From: Serilophus lunatus
Taxonomy: Eukaryota; Chordata; Aves; Passeriformes; Eurylaimidae
Direction: 5' to 3'
Length of the DNA: 64,000 nt
Assembly (NCBI GenBank): GCA_013399895.1
Contig: VXBA01001173.1
Coordinates: 229,900-293,899 of the forward strand
The position numbers were made by a program, and so were the translations under genes. Under the pieces are notes generated by a model. That model had not been told where the DNA came from. It saw only the letters and a program-made list of their open reading frames with translations, and did no database searches. This document shows positions 10,626 through 22,900 of this stretch, in pieces (the stretch's first letter is position 1; every line of letters begins with the position of its first letter).

Positions 10626-13600
10626 GGTATAGGGAGAGCCTTGAAGTCTCACATTTTACCATAAGAGAAGATATTAAAAGTACTAGTCAAGGTTCCTTTC
10701 CAAGTGCAGACAGTAACTACTGTTATCCTTACTGGTAATAAGTGCTCCAAGTGTATTTTCCTTTACTTTTACTTTTTTTTTTTTNGGAAACACAAGCTAA
10801 AAGGCCAAATATAACTTCAAAGATTTTATAAACAAGAAAGATAAGTGACATATTGCAGAAGATATATTGTAGAAGTTGCAGACTGAAAGACCATTTACTT
10901 TAAAATTGTGTCCTAAAGTCATGTAATATAAAATGACAAATAAGTCCCAGCTTCATCTCTTAAGACATTAACTACTCAGTTTCATGAATAAATTGTAAAT
11001 TAAACAGTTGGAGAAGAGAAGGCCATTCTTTTCAGAAAAGAATTGCTATGTTCTCAGAAATGTCTGTAGAACTGGTGACCATGGCCAGTAATATTTACCT
11101 TGGATTTTGTAGTGTGGACCCACAGAAAAGACACTCTAGCATATTAATAAGGCAGAGTTGGAACTGACTTTGGAGGCAAGGAAGAGGTTACTGCCTTTAC
11201 TTAGAGACTGGAAAGTGTGACAGGCTCAAGAAATGAAGTCACATTTTTCTTATACATTGAAGGACACTTTACACTTGAGAGAGTATTTGTAGTAATCATA
11301 AAGGAGATGATGAGATCCAATGGAAAAGTTTTTGTCTAAAATAAAAATTTACGCAGCACAAATTCAATTCAGAAAAAGAACAACTCCACCCAGGACAACA
11401 AAACAATTCTAAACAAAGTAAACCAGGATCCATAAAGGCAATTCCTTAGGTGTTGATTGACAATACAGTTGACAAATAGAGAAACTTGTTTCTCCTTTCT
11501 ACTAAATAAAGTGACGACCTGACTTTGCTTAAGTGGCCCAAATCTTCAATTAACTGTCATTCTGGGGTAAGACTACACAGACTATTTTCTAGTTCTACTA
11601 CATATCGGTTTTACACTGTTAGTGACAGGTGCCTTCAGAACAACTATTTCCAGTTCCTATGAGTATTTTTAGATTGATTTCCTCAGAAGTCTTAAAAAAT
11701 CTCTTTTTCTGAGCTAAATCTCTTTCCATGTGTGTTTCTAGTCATTCTGCAGAATTAGGTTTTCAATGGATACTAGTAAATCCCTCTAATCTAACAGAAT
11801 TCGATTATCATTAAGATATTTACAATTTCTTTGAGATCATAAATCAAAATGTTGGAGATGCTTAAATGTTACATCATTTCAATAGGCTTTTGATAAGATG
11901 TAGCTATCTGTTAAGATCTTTTTGTTGTTGTTTACAACTTTTTAGTATGTCTGTAGTACATTCCATCTTCAATTTGATTCATAACATATGCATGTACCAA
12001 TCTACTATGAGTGCACATGGGTGTGAACTGTTCATAATTATAGTAGGTTTTATATGTTCTCATGTTTTTAATGTCACTTTTTTCTTAACTAATGACTGGG
12101 AGGGGTTTTTGTGCAAGAGCCTTTAGTTCTCTTTGTTCATTGTAAACACTTACTAGAGTGTAAAGTGGAATCTTATATTAGGAGACCTATTTCATTTACT
12201 CAATAGGGAACAGATTGTGATCAATGTATTTGTAGCTTCAGCTGTAGGAAGAAAACCTGCATGAGAGCAAAAGGAATACTTTTTTTAATGTATCTGAAAA
12301 GAGCACTGATATCTTTAAAATTGAAGGAATATACTTTACGTGATTTTTTTTTTTTTTGCCTAAATCTTGGGAGAAACCTGTTTCTTTTGTCTGACTGCTG
12401 TTTTGCTCAACTTCTATATACTTCATAACCAAACTGCTAGTGACCTTTTGCAAATCATCACAATCTGTCACCAAACTCAGCGCTCTTTACATGGTAAAAA
12501 TGAACTAAAAAGAAATTAAGAGATCTTTTTCTCCAGAAAAAGATGCGAAGTTTTAAAGTAAGGCTGAATAAATTCTCATAAAACCATTCCTCCTTTTCTC
12601 TAGTAGGAATGAGTACTACTCATAGCTGGGCTAAACACCGGCACTTACAGGCAGCCCCTTGATAAGATTTATTCATTCACAGTTATCATTTTCCAGTTGT
12701 ACTTCAAATCACAGGTTGTAAGGAGTGAAAGAAAAAGAAAATAACCATAATATGTCCAAATTCACCTTTGTGAAGTGATCAGGGTGCAAAGATTGAATGT
12801 CCTGTGATTTGGAGAGACAATGAAACCTGTAAGAAGACACAAAATGTCCCTACATCCAGTATTTCTGTGTACCTCCTCCTTTCTAACTCTGTTTTCTTTT
12901 TTTTTTTTAAGCTTCTATTGTTTCCTTCTAATTTAATAATTAAAATAATAATAAATCAAGGGAAGAAATGCAAAAATTATTAATGAACTGTGTCATACAT
13001 CCCTATGGTCTCCGGTGTCCAAATATACACCATCTTAATGGCCAGGCATTGCTATTGAGAACACACAACTTTTCACAGCAAAGTAGATGCAACTTCTTCA
13101 CTGAGACAATATAATACTTCTGTTCTGTCCTTAGTATATATTGTGTTGTGGTCTCTTTCTGTGTCTGACCTCCAGTTATAGCTTATCTGTCAAAGAAAAT
13201 AACACTTCTGAAATGAAAGGCAACATGTTTTGTGTACCGAGTACACTGTAGGATTATCTAAATCCCTCCCTGATCCTGGCACCTGCACAGGCTGCTTCAC
13301 TTTTCACACAATTTATCTTCAGTCAAAATTACAAAACCCAGTAATGCATTTTTTCCAATATTTTGAGTACTCATTTAGTCTAATAAAGAGCAATGTAAAG
13401 TTTCTATACATGAGATCTAAAGTAATTGTTATTTTTCATTGGATTTTCAAAATTTACTGAGATTGTTATTAACAAGAGTAACCTTTGAAAAAAAAAAATT
13501 GATGTGACATTTTTGATACAGGTGAATTATTATTATTTACACAGAGTATGCCTTCTGTAGAAGTTCAGTGACAGTAAAGGATTTTTACCACCAGACTGCC

Positions 13601-14771
13601 AATTAAACTACAAAATTCCACTTTTTCAACAGGGTAACAAAAATTACACATTAAACATATAGGACCGTTTGCAATAATCTATCAGATCACTGAATAACAG
13701 CTCACTTCAGAAAGTATGTTGTTAACTGATAGACAGCAATATCTTTAAATTAGTCCTAATCAATTATTTTAAATCTTCTTTAGTTCAGAGTCTATGGACT
13801 TGGCAGACCACCATTATGGTTTTTTCCCTAGCCTTCAATACCAAAGTTCAGAGGTTATTTCCTTCAGAAATAATCATAACTTTTTCATTCTAACCTATGA
13901 CTTTATCTATCTCCTAATAAGCAGTTAAGCAATCTACACAAAATTAGAAGTGAAAATGTCTGGACATGTTTAATAATGGCATAAGTGTAATAGCAGTATA
14001 TAAAAAATTCTTTTGCTAAAATCATAACAACATAATCTCAGAGTGAGCACCCACAATTAGTTCAGTGGGGTATTACAATATATAACATTTGGAAAACAAT
14101 CTTTAATAACAAATTAATGCTTCAGGAAACACAGAATTAATTTCCTACAGAGTGCTGTTATTGACTATGAACACTAGATAAAACCAGAATGTTTGTTCAA
14201 AAATTCAGAGAAATAGACAAGAAAAAAAAATCCTTCAAACTGTGGAACAAATTCCAAAGTACAATTTAGACAATGCAATATTTATTTTGTATTTAGCTAT
14301 ACTTCTCTTTTCTGACCACAAATATATGTACAGTTGTACGTATTTTGATATAAATCTAATGTAAACTGTATATAATTTCGTATTCATATTGAAAATTTTC
14401 CAGTTGATATCAAGCCAAACTCTTTTTAAACCAACTTTTCCCCCACCTCCAACTATTACTCATATTTCCATTTGCCCATTATTTCACTAAACACTAAGAC
14501 ACTTTTAAAACAACTCTCTAATTTTTCCCATAGTTATACCTTTTTTTCATGCTCCATTTGAACCTTTTGCATTATGAAATCTGGCTTTTTTTCCTTACTT
14601 GTTACATAGAATAAATCCACTGACCCTTCAGCCCCCAAACAGCTATCCATCCTCTGTCCTGTGGCAAAATATCTCTAACATGCAGGCACCTAAACTGCAT
14701 GCAGTAAATTATCTCTTAAAAAATACAATACAAAGCCTCTTAGAAAATAAAAAAAGTCTGAAATTGTAGAT
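10626..14771. other. Unique AT-rich DNA
   Basis: No gene or recognisable element. One unresolved base (N) follows a T run at 10785. Open frames are short and unremarkable. Confidence 0.55.
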
Positions 14772-14870
14772 TTGTAGAATCACAGAATGGTTTGGTTTGG
14801 AAGGGACCTTTAAAGATCACCTACCGTCATAAACAGGGACATCTTTCAAAAAATCAGGTTTCACTAGTAG
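14772..14870 (-). mobile_element. CR1 3'-end fragment
   Basis: The plus strand reads GAATCACAGAATGGTTTGG at 14778-14796, then GAAGGGACCTTTAAAGATCA and CAGGGACATCTTTC. This is the hallmark inverted CR1 3' end. Only about 90 bases remain. Confidence 0.88.
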
Positions 14871-17453
14871 AATTTCCCTTGTGAAAATTTAATATCTTCT
14901 AACACAATACTGAATTTAATGTTTTTATAGCCTGGCTTTTCAACTGAATGCAGAAGATTTAAATTTGTGGTTCCTAACCTAATCTAAGAGCTTCAGATCT
15001 CGGCAATGAAAACCGATTTTTCTGCAAGAAATAGTGAGTCATCTTACTGTATAGTATATGTACGAGTTCTAGATAATAAAATAAAATGCAATCATTGCCA
15101 TCATGATGTTCTAGGGTGCATTCTTTCACTCTCTGAAAAGTTGCTGAAACTGAAACTACTTCTGTGCATAATGATTTCTGCATTGAGAATGCAAGTTAGC
15201 CCACATTACAGTTACAGTCATGCAGTTTTAAACTATAAGTTTAGAAAACAAGAAAAGATATTCCTTTAAAAAACTTAATTTTTGTTTGATCAGCTATATT
15301 GTGCCAATTTAGACAAAGACATTTTGGACGTAAGCACTAAAACCTTCAAAAATACACACACAGCACATCAGTCAGAGCAATGTGTACCCATAAGTTCACT
15401 TTGAAAACACAATTTTTATATATTGAGCTATAGATTAATTTCATATAAAGTTTTTCATTGGTGTGTAAGAGAACTCATTGTGTCCCGGAACATGGACCTA
15501 GATGGATGTGAACTCAGACTGTCAAGAACTAGTATTGACTTTTCAGCTCTATCATTTCACTCTCACCACCCTAACAAGAATAAAAAGCAGGGGATTTTGC
15601 TTCAGTCTGTGTCAGTCGTTGATGTCATGGAGTCATAAGAGATATTGTGCAATTTCTGTTCTCTCCAGCAGTGAGAGTATAAATATGACTGGAATTTGCC
15701 AGACCAGATCAGAAATCTGTCTTCAACATTCTTTTCAAGAGGATTTCTGCAGAAGGGTAAAAAAAAAAGGACAAGCATATGCATTATTTCTCCTTGATAC
15801 TCTTCAATCAAATGTAGCTTTTATCTGTGTGGAAACCCTGAGAGAATGTGTCTACCATGAATTTCTCCATTCTCCCTATTAAATTCATTTTGACTTCTAT
15901 CACCAACAAACTCCTTTGGCAGGGAGTGCTGTAGTTGCAGCTCCCACTGCATGAAAGAGTACCTTCTAGTATTTTTGTGTATTGTTTGATACCATCTACT
16001 TCTTCTACTGAAAAAAAAAAAACCAAAAACTATTCTATTCCTCTTATTCTGAATTCCATGATGGCGGATAACTAGAATATGGATTTTAATTCTTATTAAA
16101 GGATTACAGTCATTCTTGAATTTAGTACACCATTTGTGTTGCCACTCGTGCCAAAATAATGGAAGAAAGAAGCATTTTATGTCTTACGAAGGTGAGACAT
16201 CTCACAAAAATTAAGTGACCCAATTATCAATTATACTGAAATAGAAGTTTTGAGTGCTTAGTTTTCGAAAGCAACTTTGTTTTACTTTTTTTGAGGTGAA
16301 ACTGAAATTTTTGTACAAAGTACAAATATCATATTCCTATGTGTCATAAACTGCTCAACACACAAAACAATGGAAATACAGGCAAGAGAAGAAGCGTTTT
16401 AGAATTTTGCCATTAATTTCAGTAAGAACAATAGAGAATGCAAAAAATTCCCATCAGATATAGTTATTTGTCTTCATCTTTAAAGTTGTGTTTAGAAAAT
16501 ACAGGCAACTGTCTCTATGACTGAAAACACAAATATGGAATATAGTCCATTTTGTCTACTGCTACCGGTGAGTTGAGGGAGACACACAGAATATTTTAAT
16601 TCCAGACCAGCTCTCCTGTGAATACAAACATGAAAATGAAATTCCATAGCTATATAAAACTTTGACATGTCTCTGTAAACTGCTCCAGTATAATTCACCT
16701 AGTCAGTAGACCATAGTGTTTACTGTTTTCCTTCAAAGGTTATACCATTCACACCAATTCTGATCATTCCAAATAAGCATTCAGTTTGGAACTATTTTTT
16801 AGCTAAGTAAATCTGCTTCTGAAAATAACAGAGCCCCAAAGAAGAAATTACTGTTTATGAGGCCTACTTGGTTGCCTTGATCTGGTTGTGCAGTCCAGGG
16901 TAGATTCTTCAGCACTTAAAAAAATAAACTAGAATAGCATGAAGTAGAGAGATATGGTATGCACACACAATAGCATTATATGCATATATATATATATGTA
17001 GTCTGCAAAGATAAGCTTAATAGTAAAAATATAAAAATATTTATTCTTGAAAAGAATAAATAATGTGTCTATAAATAAGAAACCAATATATAATAACAAT
17101 AATATATTTCAGCACTTTATTTTGAATAGTAGATTGTCGAAATTATGTGCAATGTATCTCACAAGAACCGAATGTGGTTAATATAAAACAGAAAATAAAT
17201 TTTATCTGTTTTCATGTTTAGAACAAATTTCTTTCTATTTTCATATGAAAAACTGAAACAGTGAAATGTTAGTTCTACTCATGTGTGTCTAGGGTGTATA
17301 CTGAATTGTACTGACTGAGAGTTCTTGTCCTTATCTTCTGCTAATTTCACATATTCCCACTCCTGGTCTACAGTGATAATGAAGATACAAAATTGTGTTG
17401 TATCATGCTCAGTTCTTAAGTGAAATATGCATGTGTATACTAAAAGAGCATCA
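14871..17453. other. Unique AT-rich DNA
   Basis: No gene seen. Contains a (TA)n stretch near 16983-16999 and a short perfect hairpin at 17038-17062. Confidence 0.55.
17038..17062. repeat. Perfect short hairpin in AT-rich DNA
   Basis: TATTTATTCTT (17038-17048) and AAGAATAAATA (17052-17062) are perfect reverse complements with a 3-base loop. It is very AT-rich and may be incidental. Confidence 0.6.
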
Positions 17454-18036
17454 TGTGCTAGTCTGAGCTAGCTAGTTTCATCACAGTGGCTAGTACTGGG
17501 TTGTGTTTTTGAATTTATGCTGAAAACAGTGTTGATAACACAAGGCTATTTTAGTTATTTCTCATCGGGGCTTACACAGAGCCAAGTCCTTTTCTGCTTC
17601 TCGTCCCACCCCTTCAGTGAATAGGCTGAGGGTACCCAAGGAGTTGAGAGGGGACACAGCCAGAACAGCCAATTCCAGATGATCATAGGGATACACCAGG
17701 CCATATGGTGTCATGATCACCATGTATAGGAGGATTTGAAGAAAGAAGGGCATTCAGAGTAATGACATTTGTCTTCTCAAGTCATCTTTACATATGATGG
17801 AGCCCTGCTTTCCCAGAGGTGGCTGAACACCTGCCTGCCCATGGGAAATAATGAAAGAATTTCTTGGTTTTCTTTGCTTGCAAACACATCTCCTGCTTTC
17901 ACTATTAAACTGTATTTATCTCAGCTGATGAATTTTCTCACTTTGACACTTCTGATTTTCAACCCTATCCCACTGGTGAGGGAGTGATTGAGCAACTGCA
18001 TGGGGCAAAGCTGCTGGCTCAGGTTAAACCTCGATA
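17454..18036 (+). mobile_element. Solo LTR of a common avian endogenous retrovirus family
   Basis: The segment starts TGTGCTAG at 17454 and ends GGTTAAACCTCGATA at 18036, a slightly decayed version of the GGTTAAACCACGACA terminus widespread in bird LTRs. Interior blocks match that LTR in order. They include GCTGAAAACAGTGTTGATAA (17519-17538), CTTACACAGAGCCAAG-CCTTTTCTGCTTCTCG, GGACACAGCC, GATGGAGCCCTGCTTTCC, GGCTGAACACCTGCCTGCCC and CTATTAAACTGTATTTATCTCA. The polyadenylation signal is ATTAAA at 17904-17909. The TATA box near 17725 is decayed. At 583 bases it is near full length for such an LTR. No internal retroviral sequence flanks it. The flanking 5-mers do not match, so any target-site duplication has eroded. 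The element is probably ERVL-like, but I have not verified the family name. Confidence 0.88.
17904..17909 (+). promoter_or_regulatory. LTR polyadenylation signal ATTAAA
   Basis: ATTAAA sits in the conserved CTATTAAACTGT block of this LTR family, about 125 bases before the LTR end. Confidence 0.65.
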
Positions 18037-19019
18037 GATATATATCCTATCTAGAAAATAGAAATGTTTGCATTGTAAACATGCAAAAGATAACTAACAT
18101 TACAAAATAATGTTCTATGATTTAAAGCTATCTGCAGCACTTTAAGTCTTTAAGAGGTAGAGGGGAAAAGTTTTCTCCAAAATGGGAGTGTGATTTTTCT
18201 CTTGCAACACAATAAATCAAGATAATCTCTGCTGATTGTGTCACCAAGGTTATAATCAGTGAGAAATGAGATCAACATTGCAATCTAGCCAAAAGACAGC
18301 TTTGGCACACAGTCAGGGAATAGGTTGTGTGAAGCCAGGGGTGTCATTTTCTAGCAATTATTAAAGAGGTCTTTAGCAACTGAGCTATCAGATTCTAAAC
18401 TTCCCCCCTAACTAATTCACTTAATTTTGTGAGTTTGTTTGTTTTAGAAATGTAGATTGAAAAGTGTGGAGCAGTTATTAAAAGCAGTTCTTAATTAGAA
18501 AATGTTCTTTGATGTACTTTCAGAACAGCAGTTTTAAGGCCAGACATATGCTTCCACCCCAGGAGCCATCTTACTGTTTGTAATACATGAAGAAAATTCA
18601 CTGCTTTAACATTCTAAAACCGTCATTGTTCATCTCCAGTAAAGGCTACAATATGAAGCCCAAAACTTGCTAAGTATCGTTTTTCTGTGTAATGCTTAAG
18701 TGTGAGGGTTTGTCCCTGTCTTTCTAAGATGTATATTTGATATACAAACATATTTTGAATTAAATGGAATGGCTTTTTCAGTCGCAGAAGTTTCAGACTC
18801 TAACGTTTGGGATTTAACCATTAGTGGTTCATGGTTTTCACTGTATAATGACACTGCTTTAATTAATCTGCTTGGATTTGTTTCCATTGGTTTCAGTCAT
18901 CTTTTTCTTACCACTATTTTTCAAATATTTCTTGGTTTTATGTTTTTCCTTAATTGAATTTTGTCTTCCAATGAGCTTCATTTCTGACTTTCATTAAATT
19001 TACTTCTCCTTCCTTATGC

Positions 19020-19100
19020 TATTCTTTTTTCCTCCTTTTTTCTTCTTTTTTTTTTTTTTTAATTTTCTTATTTATTTTCTTCTTTTTTTTCCCCCCTCAT
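19020..19100. repeat. Pyrimidine-rich low-complexity tract
   Basis: A long run of T and C with only occasional A or G, including a 15-T block near 19047. Confidence 0.75.
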
Positions 19101-19958
19101 TTATGAGATAAATTTTTCTCCCTCATTTATGCCATCTTTTGGGCAGACTTCACCTTTTCTCCTTCTATTTGACTGCTAATTCCTCCAATTAATAATCTTT
19201 TGCTTATATATTCATGTTTTTAACATTCTTGATTATCCTTCATGGGGAAGTTCATCCAGAAAAACACCTCTTGTTATAATGTCTGACAGCAAAACAAAGC
19301 TGATTGGAAAACACTGATATTTTGCCTACTTGTACCCACTCTTTTTGCATCCCTGGGGAATCTGAGAGGACAAGAAGGATGTTGTGAAATTGCTGTTCCT
19401 CATTTGCCCTGTAATTCTGGATGGATGTATTCCTTGTTGGAGGACAACTTCTTGGAAACCAGAACAATTGTTTGGGGGAGGCTCAGCTCTTGTTCTTCGT
19501 GCAGTTCTGACAGCAATGCTCTCTTCTTCGTGCAAAGTTTTGTACAGGAAAACACAACTAGAAGAGAATAAATAAAAGGAATCCTCAGGCCTGGCAATAT
19601 GTTGCTCTTTGTGAGATTCTTTACTTCAGCCTCATGAATATTGATACTGTGTAATTATTCCTTCTGCTGAAGTCAAGCATAACAATTCTGTGTTACGTTT
19701 CCTTATTTGCATTAACATGCATTTTCTCAGAAGTTGTTTGTATTGTATTTTGATACAAAGACATACAATTTACTGTATCACTAGGGAAAAATGAGAAATG
19801 TCTTGTTTTGGAAATGTTTCTAAACTGAGCAAAACACATACAAATCTTTTGATCCATGTGTTGACATTGTAAGGATAAAAATGCAGACTGTGAGAGAACC
19901 TGTAATTAGCGGAAATTATGAAGCTGTAAAATTAAAAAAAACAAACAAACAACAAAAC

Positions 19959-19997
19959 AAAACAAGCTATGTTAAAAAAAAAACAAGCTATGTTAAA
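19959..19997. repeat. 21-base-period tandem duplication
   Basis: AAAACAAGCTATGTTAAA occurs at 19959-19976 and again at 19980-19997, next to an A/C-rich run. This is consistent with replication slippage. Confidence 0.85.
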
Positions 19998-22900
19998 CCT
20001 AAAAAACTCATGGATTGAAAAGTCTTTCTTTTCCTTTCAGTAAAGCAGTTTCTCATTCTTCCTTCAATCTTCCATAACACTGAATGACTGCAGTTCATTT
20101 TTCTTGCTATCATCATATTCTTTTCTCATCTTTAAAACTTGTAAGAATGTAAAATTAATCAAATATATAGTTCTAAATTCAGTTAAAAAAACAAACCGAA
20201 AATCACCCCAAAAATAACCTGTTATGTTATGAAATCAGTTTCACTTATCCAAGCTTGTTCAGCTTCCCTCTCTAGCACACCTTAAACCTGTCACCATGTG
20301 CTGCATATCACCACAATATATTCCTCTAAAACATTACCACCACCTGTCAAAGCTGGCATGAAATAGTTTGCAAGGGGTTTATGTTGATTTTAAGGAATTA
20401 GAAACATTGCCATGTTATTTATTCAGAGCTTATCTGCAGAAAAAAATGTATGTATTCTAGCAGCTGCAGAATGTTTCCTCAGCAGTTTTGAGCATGGGCA
20501 GCTGGGATACTAGTGTCATCGGGATTAGAGTTGTCTATACCATCAATCACAAAGAACCATAGTTGACTTAAGCCCACTACAGAATGTCTTAGATTCAGTC
20601 AACTAAGTCAAACTGAACCACTGTGATTATTTGTAATGGCAAGCAAGAGTACATTTGCCATCTTCTAATTTCTTTGAAATACAGAATTTGTAAATTACAA
20701 ATTTTGTTTTGCCAAGGATCAATGTGAGTGTGTGTCTTTTCTCTTTGAATACGGAAAAATCAAAATTTTGCATTGCCTAAGGTGGGAAGAGCAAACTTTT
20801 TCAATGAGTACATTATTATAATGTATTGCAATTCCCTTGCAGTTGCATTGCATGGCCGTTTCTCAGTATTTGACCACTGCAGATCGTAATGAGACAATAA
20901 TTTACTATAGAGCCTAAAGAAGACATGATCACAATACAGAAAATTATCTCCATCACAGACACAGTGCAGAGCTGTCACTTTGAGCAGGCCAATAGAATAT
21001 GAGGTTTGGACAAGTCCAGGCCTGAATCATTTGCATCTGCAGTGGTTATTCCTCCATGTCAATTTTGCAGGTTTTTTAGTCTTAATTTACATCTTTAGGT
21101 GAATTTGCTAATGTTTTCAATGCCAGAACCAGGGAAAGAATAGATATAATATATCTTTTACAAACTATACTATAAGGAATCTTAAAATGTTGCTGATACA
21201 TAGTGAACAGTCCATAAGACTGATCTTTTGGAGAGTCCTTGAAGTCTCAGGGGAAAAAAAATATTCAAGAAAATTAGAAGAGTTAGAAATACTCAAGACA
21301 GAATGCAAAATGTTTCACATCAAACATTACTTCCTGGTACCTTCTATTGTTGCTTATTAAATTTCTGCTTTAGCTAGTTTTCCTTAATTCCTCTTGGCTT
21401 TCACAAATCAGACAAATCTACCTTCTCTTTTCTGTGACAGTAGCTTCACTAGCTTTAGCAAACAGCTGCAGAGGGGAGGGTTACTGGAAGTTAGTCCCAG
21501 TTCTGTTCACTGTAGTGCACTCTTGTAATCAAGAACTATTAATTCTTTCAATTTTATCAGGTAATTTGTGATGTCCTTGTGGTAAGGTATTATTTTCTTC
21601 CAAGTAATTGAAAAAAAAGAGATAGCACCTCACAGCTGATTCTTAATATGTTAGAGACAAGTAACTATGTCCACAGGACTGGAAGGAAAATTTCCTCCTG
21701 CCTCTGTTGACTCTCTTCAAAAGCAAGAAAAAGCACAATGCTAACAACAGCTGCTATTACTGCTAATGTATTTGCTGTCCCAGTTGCTCTAACCCCTGCT
21801 ACTCCTTCACCTACCTGAACAGAAAACTTGTTAAAATCACTGAAGATTTTACTCTGTATCAGCTTTGTTTGTCATCTACCAAAAGCTTTGAATGTACATT
21901 ATTTCTACAGCTAAAGCACCATTTTTCCGCTTTCCTTCCGTGGTTTGCAGTAGTTTCTTAACAGAATATTTTTTATTATTTTCTTTCTTGCTAAGCACAT
22001 AATTTCTTTTACCATCCTTATTCTGTTTCATTGCAATTATTTTTCTCTTCTCAAATTTCTTGTTGCACAGAAATTCATACCCTTCTTCATGACTCCACCT
22101 ACAAGCAAAAATATATCTGTGATCATATTAGTGCTTATGTTTTCCTCTAAATACAAAACTAAAACCAAGGAGGAATATTAAGTTATGTAAATTATATTAG
22201 TTAATAGTGATCTTCTGCAGTGTTTTTCCAACACAATATTTTTCAAGAGATCTTTGTTCATTTAATATATGTCAAATTAATGCCACTTGTTCAAATACAT
22301 ATCTGTCCAAGCAGTGCTGTATCTGCTAGCCTTCTGCTTCTGCCTTTCTGTTCTCAAAATCTACACAACAAAAAATGGTTCTTTAAAATACTGGTAGGAC
22401 ACATGGTGATGAGAGTAGAATTGTTCATATCATGCCCATTACTTAAGCATTTCATACTTTTGAATTCAGCATGATCCCACCAATGTTCTCTCATTGGTCT
22501 GGTGTGACCATACTGCTCATGCAAGGTTTATTAATTCTCTGAAGGACTGCTCAATGTCTGAACTTATTAACTGATTTATGATCAGCTGCCTCTAGTTCTG
22601 CCCTGAGATAAGCCAACCATACTTATAAAGAACAGCAAAAAGTTGAGTATTTTTTGAGTAGGAACTCCCCTTTATGTTCTGCAAAAAACAATTTTCTGTG
22701 TTGCCAAAGAATGAGAAAGAAGTTGTTTTGCTAAAAATAAAAATATCACGTATCTCTTATAACTTGTGAGTTGCAAAATTCCGTTTCTCCTTTCCTTCAA
22801 CGAAGGACATCTTAAAGACTGCAAAACCTCCACTGTAGATATGCTGCTCTTCCACATAATAATTTCTCACACCATAAGTTTATATTAGTCATCTCTCAGA

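Noticed and set aside
17562..17987. Small open frames on both strands at 17.6-18.0 kb
   Set aside because: They lie inside a recognisable solo LTR.
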